Assembly (NCBI GenBank): GCA_938003875.1
Contig: CALKWO010000313.1
Coordinates: 1 to 7,236 of the forward strand
Reading direction: 5' to 3'
Length of the DNA: 7,236 nt
Source of the DNA: an uncultured bacterium
Lineage (GTDB): Bacteria > Planctomycetota > Uabimicrobiia > Uabimicrobiales > JABWCH01
Shown here: positions 1 to 4,350 of the stretch, piece by piece
Layout of the letters: each line of letters starts with the position of its first letter
Numbering within the stretch: position 1 is the stretch's first letter
Translations under genes and position numbers: made by a program
Notes under the pieces: generated by a model
Seen by the model: only the letters and a program-made list of their open reading frames with translations
Database searches by the model: none
Told to the model about the DNA's origin: nothing

Positions 1-1
1 T

Positions 2-64
2 AAAAAACAACCTAAAAAAATCAAAATTTTTTCCTTAGAAGCTGCGGAACGTAGGTTGATTTAA
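2..64 (+). CDS. C-terminal tail of an upstream gene (partial)
   Basis: An open frame enters from the left edge and ends at TAA (62-64). It encodes 20 residues, KKQPKKIKIFSLEAAERRLI. The coding sense is plausible because the frame is open to the edge, the strand matches all neighbours, and a promoter follows right after the stop. The segment SLEAAERRLI faintly resembles the linker before the Fis-type helix-turn-helix of NtrC-family sigma54 activators (pattern L-E-x-x-E-R-x-x-I). If so, the protein would lack the DNA-binding domain. Twenty residues are too few to assign a family, so the product is best left unknown. Confidence 0.5.
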   Translation, partial: KKQPKKIKIFSLEAAERRLI

Positions 65-83
65 TCCCCCCAGGAAAACTTAT

Positions 84-117
84 TTGAAATTTTTTCAAAA
101 AATTAGTATAATATAAT
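84..117 (+). promoter_or_regulatory. Sigma70-type promoter for the 154-3346 gene pair
   Basis: A -35 box TTGAAA (84-89) is followed after exactly 17 bases by a perfect -10 box TATAAT (107-112). A second TATAAT (112-117) overlaps the first by one base, so transcription could begin from either register, at about 119-125. No TG extended -10 element is present. The -35 box lies inside a short inverted repeat, TTTGAA (83-88) and TTCAAA (94-99), which could be an operator half-site pair or chance in A+T-rich DNA. The expected leader is about 30 bases and is mostly A and T. Confidence 0.72.
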
Positions 118-153
118 ACTAATTTATAAAAAATATTTTTTTATGGGGGAAAA

Positions 154-1071
154 ATGAACTTTTTTTATTGGATACTAAGTTTTATTTTTGTATCTTCTAT
201 TTATTCTCAAAATAAAGATATAAAAGAAGTTAAATTGGATTCCATTCTTTTCTCTTTTCCTTCTTCCTGGGAAGTATACTTAAAAAATTCAGAAAAAAAA
301 CAAGAGATAAAGGGAGAAAAACAAAAACCTATTATATCTCTTAGTGATATAGAAGTATGCCAGGAAATTCTTCTTTTGCCTGATAAAAAAGCGGATTATT
401 CTTATTCGATTAACAATATAACGCAAAAAGAGTTAGACAAAATTTATCAGTTAGATAACAAGAATACTGCCATCATAATCACATTACAAAAATGCCCTGA
501 AATTTATATAAAAAACTTGGGCAGGAAGAACATTCTTCAGAACAAAATCTCGCTTGTCTCTTCTGCCTTGTATGATGAAATAAAAAAAAATTTAGTGTCT
601 AAAGGTATTTTGAGTGATAAAAAAGAGATACAGAGAAAAAAGATACATCGGAAATTGGAAAAGGAAAATACTAAAAGAGAAAACCCTTTTTTAAAGCAAA
701 ATGCTGATTTACCAGACCCTGAAAATGTTCAAAAATTTCATGAAGAATGGATGAAATATCAGGAAACAGAAGCAGAGAAAGAAAAAAAGATGTCTCCTGA
801 TGATTTAAAGATTCATAAAAAAAATATGGAATCAAGGAAAATTCTATTCGATTCCTTGAAAATAAATAAGTATGAATCTGTTCATTTTGCCAACAACCAG
901 GGATGGATGATGGAGTTCATTATACAATTGCCTCAAGAAAAGCCATCGTATCGCCATGTTTATCTAAATTTATGGGGAAATTGCCTTGTCACGGTACTTG
1001 TGTTTTTCAGCGAGGCAGAGCCTAAAAAAGCAATGCAAATCCTTTTGAGTACCCTCCAGGAAAGGAAATAA
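154..1071 (+). CDS. Secreted lysine-rich protein of unknown function
   Basis: The 305-residue product is not a recognised family member. Residues 1-18 look like a short signal peptide (MNFFYWILSFIFVSSIYS), with cleavage likely before Q19. No lipobox cysteine is present, so the protein is probably periplasmic or exported. Residues 26-43 (ILFSFPSSWEVYL) and the C-terminal part (about 248-303) together recall the opening strand and closing strands plus helix of PsbP/DcrB-like folds. This is a fold guess, not an assignment. Between them, about residues 140-235 are extremely rich in Lys, Glu and Arg and probably form charged helices or a coiled coil. The ATG is chosen because GGGGGA (145-150) precedes it and the signal peptide begins there; the ATG at 143 is closed by a stop after four codons. 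The gene is first in an operon, ends four bases before the next start, and is notably A-rich, with a run of nine A at 582-590. Confidence 0.88.
   Translation: MNFFYWILSFIFVSSIYSQNKDIKEVKLDSILFSFPSSWEVYLKNSEKKQEIKGEKQKPIISLSDIEVCQEILLLPDKKADYSYSINNITQKELDKIYQLDNKNTAIIITLQKCPEIYIKNLGRKNILQNKISLVSSALYDEIKKNLVSKGILSDKKEIQRKKIHRKLEKENTKRENPFLKQNADLPDPENVQKFHEEWMKYQETEAEKEKKMSPDDLKIHKKNMESRKILFDSLKINKYESVHFANNQGWMMEFIIQLPQEKPSYRHVYLNLWGNCLVTVLVFFSEAEPKKAMQILLSTLQERK
1058..1068 (+). promoter_or_regulatory. Ribosome binding site setting a GTG start
   Basis: AGGAAAGGAAA overlaps the last codons of the upstream gene and lies 7 bases before GTG (1076). The ATG at 1080 is out of frame, and the conserved first module starts at about residue 17. 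The GTG is therefore the best-supported start. Confidence 0.6.
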
Positions 1072-1075
1072 AACA

Positions 1076-3346
1076 GTGGATGAATCTGTAAATATTATAG
1101 AAATAGAACGTTACTCCCATTGTCTTATCGGCAGGCTGGCTTTGGATTATGGCTTTATTGTTGCAAAAGATTTGATTACTGCCTTAAAAGAACAGCACAA
1201 AGAACCTGGCAAAAAGATGGGAGAGCTTTTAGTAGAAATGGGCTTTGCTACTAAAAATCAAATCAATGAATTGATAGCATTTCAAAAAGCCATGTTTAAA
1301 AAAGTCCATCAGTGGAATTGTCTTCCTGATACCTTAATCAAGGGTTTCGTGTATTTTGGCAACCAGGCCTTTTCCTTCCTGTCACCAGAGGATATAAAAA
1401 ATGCAGAAATGCTTAGAGAAGAGAGAATTCTGCAAGAAGACCGACATCTTCTCCTGCATGATATCATCGAAGAAATTCAAGGAAAAACATTGGTTTCTCA
1501 GCTCAAAAGAATACAAAGCCAGGTGCGTTTGTTTTATTATGAATGCAAACAATGCCATCGTCTTTACCGTTTGTTCAATACCCAAAAAATAGACTCTTGT
1601 ATATATTGTCCTGTTTGCTGGGATGTTCCTCTCTCTGTTTTTAGCCTGAAAAACAACATAATCCCCCTGGATGCACCTTCTCAAACCACGTCTAAAATAC
1701 ATGTAACTTTTGAATCTTCACAAATCAGCCAATATTACGAAATTCTGAAAAAGATGGAGCCGTTGAGAAGAAACGAGATTGTCCAGCATTGGACTCAAGA
1801 TCATGAAAGCATGACGATCAAACAGGTGCTTGGTTCCTTGACAAGAAGAATCGGAGAGGACTCAGAGGTTCAGATAGTGGATCATGATGAATCGAAAGAG
1901 CACGTCACAGAGGAAGAAGTGTATGTGACGAGAAGACTAGAATCGGAAGCTATGCCTCAAAAAATAGAAGAAGAGCCTCATGTTTCCATGCAAACCGATA
2001 GCAAATCTACAGAAAAAATCCCGATAGACAATTCCCAGGAACAAGAAAATATAGTGGAAAAAAAATCCACATTAAAAATATTAGCCCAAAAAACGAAACG
2101 CATTCTTAAAGGAGAGAGCCAGCAATCTGTATTCTATCGCGACATGGCTCAGGCCTGGCTTGCTTTAAACAAAAAAATGGTTTTAGAAGACGATATTATA
2201 TATGCTTTTTTCGTACAATCGAACACATTCGCAGGAGAAACCAAAAAAACTCTTCTGGAAATCCTAAAAGAAAGAGGTGTATTACAGGAAAAGCAATACC
2301 AGGCATTGATCCATGTAAAAAATCAGGAGATACCTGCTCAGAAACCCTGGAACAATAAGCGAGACATTGAATTTTGCCATTATCTTTTTGAAAAGGAAGT
2401 CTTGCCAAAGGAAGAGCTGCAAAAAATCATGCTTTTGCAAAACAACCTCTATCGCTTAGGCATCAAGAGAACATACCAGGATTTGCTTGTTCTGTCAAAG
2501 CGTTTAAGCAAAGATATAGCCCAATCTCTTGTAAGACAATTTGAAAAAGAAATTCAGGAAAAGAAAGAGGCTCTCGCTCACGAAGAACCTAAAGTCCAAG
2601 AGCAGAGCAATAAAAATAAAGCCGTATTTAAAGTGTCTGTTCTACAAGCAAAGGCAAGATCATCCTATCGTCTTTTGTATGCAATTCTTGTTCTGCTTGT
2701 TGTACTATTTTTATACAAAATGAATTGGAAAGAAAAACCATCCCCCAAAGAACAAATTCTGGCAGAAAAACAGGAACCCGCTCCTAATATGCCTAAAATA
2801 GAGCCAGAACCGCAAAAAATTTCTATTGCACCAAAAGAGACTGAAATAGCAAAAGAAAAAACTCTTTTATCTTCAGAGCCTAAAACGGCTGAAAATAAAC
2901 AGACCCTAGTCCCCATTACAGTGGATGGTATGGCCATGATGGCTATACACCAGATTTTACCCAAAGTACCTCATTTAGCAGAAACGCTTCAAGACAATTT
3001 TCAGTCTTTTTTGAAAAAGCCTTCTTTTCCTATGTATGAAAACAATCATAAAAAATGGCAGAGTATGATTCAGTACCATTTAAAAGATAAACTTATTTCC
3101 CTGGATGGGAATTATCAGGTAAAAGAGATTAGGGAAAAAATGGAAAAATTGCATGCTCTTTATGAAAATCTCGACAACCTTGCTAAAGGTTTGTTTGCTT
3201 ACGTACAGGAAAAGAAAACAGATACAGTCCCTAAAACATTTTTAGAATTTTTGCAGGTATCTAAGACTACTTTATACGCATCAGAAAGCAAAAATTTACT
3301 CTGGGAACTCAGCTCACAAAAATACAAAATTTTTGAACTCAAATAA
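1076..3346 (+). CDS. Membrane-anchored multi-module protein: MshEN-like repeats, zinc ribbon, one TM segment
   Basis: The product is 756 residues and starts at GTG. Residues 17-73 form a clear MshEN-like module (pattern: G-x-L-A-x-x-x-G-F-I ... MGELLVEMGFATKNQINEL ... Q), as at the N-terminus of type II secretion/type IV pilus ATPases. Degenerate copies appear at about 93-149, 356-417 (TLLEILKERGVLQEKQYQAL) and 432-492. A zinc ribbon-like cysteine cluster sits between copies two and three: C157, C160, C175, C178 and C181. Residues 260-330 are acidic and probably disordered. A single membrane segment spans about 532-548 (LLYAILVLLVVLFLYKM). It is followed by a Pro/Glu/Lys-rich linker (552-608) and a helical C-terminal domain (about 612-753) that I do not recognise. 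The likely topology is N-terminus in the cytoplasm and C-terminus in the periplasm. No ATPase Walker motifs are present, so this is not GspE itself. A scaffold or signalling role is inference. It is co-transcribed with the preceding secreted protein (4-base gap). Confidence 0.9.
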   Translation: MDESVNIIEIERYSHCLIGRLALDYGFIVAKDLITALKEQHKEPGKKMGELLVEMGFATKNQINELIAFQKAMFKKVHQWNCLPDTLIKGFVYFGNQAFSFLSPEDIKNAEMLREERILQEDRHLLLHDIIEEIQGKTLVSQLKRIQSQVRLFYYECKQCHRLYRLFNTQKIDSCIYCPVCWDVPLSVFSLKNNIIPLDAPSQTTSKIHVTFESSQISQYYEILKKMEPLRRNEIVQHWTQDHESMTIKQVLGSLTRRIGEDSEVQIVDHDESKEHVTEEEVYVTRRLESEAMPQKIEEEPHVSMQTDSKSTEKIPIDNSQEQENIVEKKSTLKILAQKTKRILKGESQQSVFYRDMAQAWLALNKKMVLEDDIIYAFFVQSNTFAGETKKTLLEILKERGVLQEKQYQALIHVKNQEIPAQKPWNNKRDIEFCHYLFEKEVLPKEELQKIMLLQNNLYRLGIKRTYQDLLVLSKRLSKDIAQSLVRQFEKEIQEKKEALAHEEPKVQEQSNKNKAVFKVSVLQAKARSSYRLLYAILVLLVVLFLYKMNWKEKPSPKEQILAEKQEPAPNMPKIEPEPQKISIAPKETEIAKEKTLLSSEPKTAENKQTLVPITVDGMAMMAIHQILPKVPHLAETLQDNFQSFLKKPSFPMYENNHKKWQSMIQYHLKDKLISLDGNYQVKEIREKMEKLHALYENLDNLAKGLFAYVQEKKTDTVPKTFLEFLQVSKTTLYASESKNLLWELSSQKYKIFELK

Positions 3347-3375
3347 AACAGGGCGTATTTAAGGGTTAGGGGAAC

Positions 3376-3610
3376 GAACCACAGATAGACACAGATAAAC
3401 ACAAATAATTTACAAGGAAGCAATTCACGTTATACATTAACCACAGAGACACAGAGGGCATAGAGAGCTAATTTTTTATTTGATAATAAGTTATATATTT
3501 CTCTGTGTTCTCTGTGCCTCTGTGGTTTTAAATTTGCAAAAATTATCAAGTAATCGAAAGAATATAAAAAAGACTGTTTATCCGTGTTCATTTGTGTTCA
3601 TCCGTGGTTC
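3376..3610. repeat. Middle inverted repeat pair (ACACAGAT type, 10-bp period)
   Basis: The left arm 3376-3407 begins GAACCACAGAT and repeats ACAGATAGAC, ACAGATAAAC, ACAAATA with a 10-base period. The right arm 3579-3610 ends ATCCGTGGTTC. The arms match at 25 of 32 positions without gaps, and all seven differences are transitions. From general experience this motif family (CCACAGAT...ACACAGAT) is widespread in intergenic DNA of environmental bacteria. I infer an interspersed repeat rather than a regulatory hairpin of one gene. Confidence 0.8.
3439..3527. repeat. Inner inverted repeat pair (ACACAGAG type, 9-bp period)
   Basis: The left arm 3439-3465 begins AACCACAGAG and carries a 9-base period (CCACAGAGA, CACAGAGGG, CATAGAGAG). 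The right arm 3501-3527 ends CTCTGTGGTT. They match at 23 of 27 positions without gaps, and all four differences are transitions. The 35-base loop (3466-3500) is nearly all A and T. The right arm runs into TTTT (3526-3529), so the hairpin could slow or end transcription on the + strand, but the arms are too long and imperfect to call a standard terminator. Confidence 0.8.
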
Positions 3611-3663
3611 TCTTTTTGCTATCCCCCAACCTTAAAATACGCTCAGTAAAACATCGCTAAGAT

Positions 3664-3670
3664 AGGAGAA
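3664..3670 (+). promoter_or_regulatory. Ribosome binding site setting a TTG start
   Basis: AGGAGAA lies five bases before TTG (3676). The next in-frame ATG comes only at residue 92, well past the signal peptide, so the TTG decides the start. The layout (AGGAGAA, short spacer, CTTTGAAAA) is nearly identical to that of the next gene at 4341-4357. Confidence 0.75.
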
Positions 3671-3675
3671 AATCT

Positions 3676-4338
3676 TTGAAAAGAATAGCATATCTTTTTT
3701 TGATACTCTGCTCCTTGTTTTCCCTGCTTTTAGCCCAGGAACAGACAACATGGAGCAATGAAGATGTTTTAGGGGAATCAGCACCTGATGTAACAGAAGC
3801 AACGGTATCCGTAAGTACAGAGTTTGTCCAAACCAACCATTCTAAAGCAGGTGCAGAGGCCGTAAAGGCATTGCAGTTGGCGATAAAAGACTATGGCGTA
3901 AAAGTAGTAACTCGTGATGCTATAGTATATAATGCCAAAGGTCAGGCCATGAGGGTAGTGCAAAGAATTATTATTCCTTCTATAGATTTGGCCGATGCTG
4001 TAAGGCGTTCAGCCGTGATGAGTGATGCAACCAAAAGAATTGTTTCCAGATCTCTCAGGGGCGGATTCCAGGCAGTAGGGTATATCGGAGATATAGGAAT
4101 CATGGCTTATGAGATTGCTGTGGCAGAAAACGATACTGCTATTGCTCATACTGTCATCAGCACCTTAGTCTCCAGTGCACTGATTAGTGCAGCAGCATAC
4201 GCCATAGAATTAGCCATACCAGGGGCTGGTATTCCCATGTATATTTCCACTCTCGTTGCCAATATCACTGCGGAAATCGTAATCAGTATTGTTGTGGATC
4301 TGGTTGTCAGAGCGATTGTATATGAAGTAGCAGATTAG
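3676..4338 (+). CDS. Small secreted protein with a hydrophobic C-terminal half, function unknown
   Basis: The 220-residue product is not recognised. Residues 1-20 are a good signal peptide (KR followed by a Leu/Phe-rich core), with cleavage likely at LLA|QEQ. Residues 25-60 are polar and Thr/Ser/Val-rich. Residues 60-130 appear to be amphipathic helix and strand, with several Arg and Lys. From about residue 131 the chain is Gly/Ala/Ile/Val-rich: 154-180 and 181-217 are two long hydrophobic stretches split by IPGAGIP (181-187), ending in YEVAD. This is compatible with a membrane-inserting helical hairpin, as in pore-formers or glycine-zipper proteins, but that is only a shape argument. Start: TTG with a strong ribosome binding site. 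The gene ends 12 bases before the GspK-like gene and is probably co-transcribed with it, so it may be a partner or substrate of that envelope system. No promoter of good quality is visible upstream. Confidence 0.87.
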   Translation: MKRIAYLFLILCSLFSLLLAQEQTTWSNEDVLGESAPDVTEATVSVSTEFVQTNHSKAGAEAVKALQLAIKDYGVKVVTRDAIVYNAKGQAMRVVQRIIIPSIDLADAVRRSAVMSDATKRIVSRSLRGGFQAVGYIGDIGIMAYEIAVAENDTAIAHTVISTLVSSALISAAAYAIELAIPGAGIPMYISTLVANITAEIVISIVVDLVVRAIVYEVAD

Positions 4339-4340
4339 AA

Positions 4341-4345
4341 AGGAG
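4341..4345 (+). promoter_or_regulatory. Ribosome binding site setting a TTG start
   Basis: AGGAG lies five bases before TTG (4351). The prepilin-like leader and membrane segment begin at this TTG, and the next in-frame ATG is at residue 49, after the membrane segment. The TTG start is therefore firmly supported. Confidence 0.75.
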
Positions 4346-4350
4346 AAGCT

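Larger units (their letters stand above)
3353..3642. repeat. Outer inverted repeat pair
   Basis: The left arm 3353-3372 starts GCGTATTT and ends in GGGG. The right arm 3623-3642 starts CCCCC and ends AAATACGC. Allowing two one-base gaps, 18 of 21 aligned columns match when one arm is reverse-complemented. The single substitution is a transition. Confidence 0.7.
3344..3653. repeat. Candidate MITE-like unit: nested inverted repeats flanked by TAAAACA
   Basis: The whole gap between the two gene pairs is built of three concentric inverted repeats (3353-3642). The heptamer TAAAACA occurs just outside on both sides, at 3344-3350 and 3647-3653, separated from the outer arms by 2 and 4 bases. The left copy includes the TAA stop of the preceding gene. 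This looks like a small non-autonomous element with a target duplication, but a 7-bp A-rich match may be chance, and the arms are not directly abutted by it. There is no internal open reading frame. Confidence 0.4.

Noticed and set aside
1076..3346. Type II secretion ATPase (GspE/PilB)
   Set aside because: Only the N-terminal MshEN-like module is shared. There is no Walker A, Walker B or AIRAD-like motif, and the protein carries a membrane segment.
3439..3529. Rho-independent terminator between the gene pairs
   Set aside because: The hairpin is long and imperfect with a 35-base loop, only TTTT follows, and the whole structure is explained better as an interspersed inverted repeat.
3534..3568. 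Promoter for the 3676 gene: TTGCAA (3534-3539) and TATAAA (3563-3568)
   Set aside because: The spacer is 23 bases, too long for a sigma70 promoter, and the alternative TTATCA (3543-3548) gives only 14. No acceptable pair was found in this gap.
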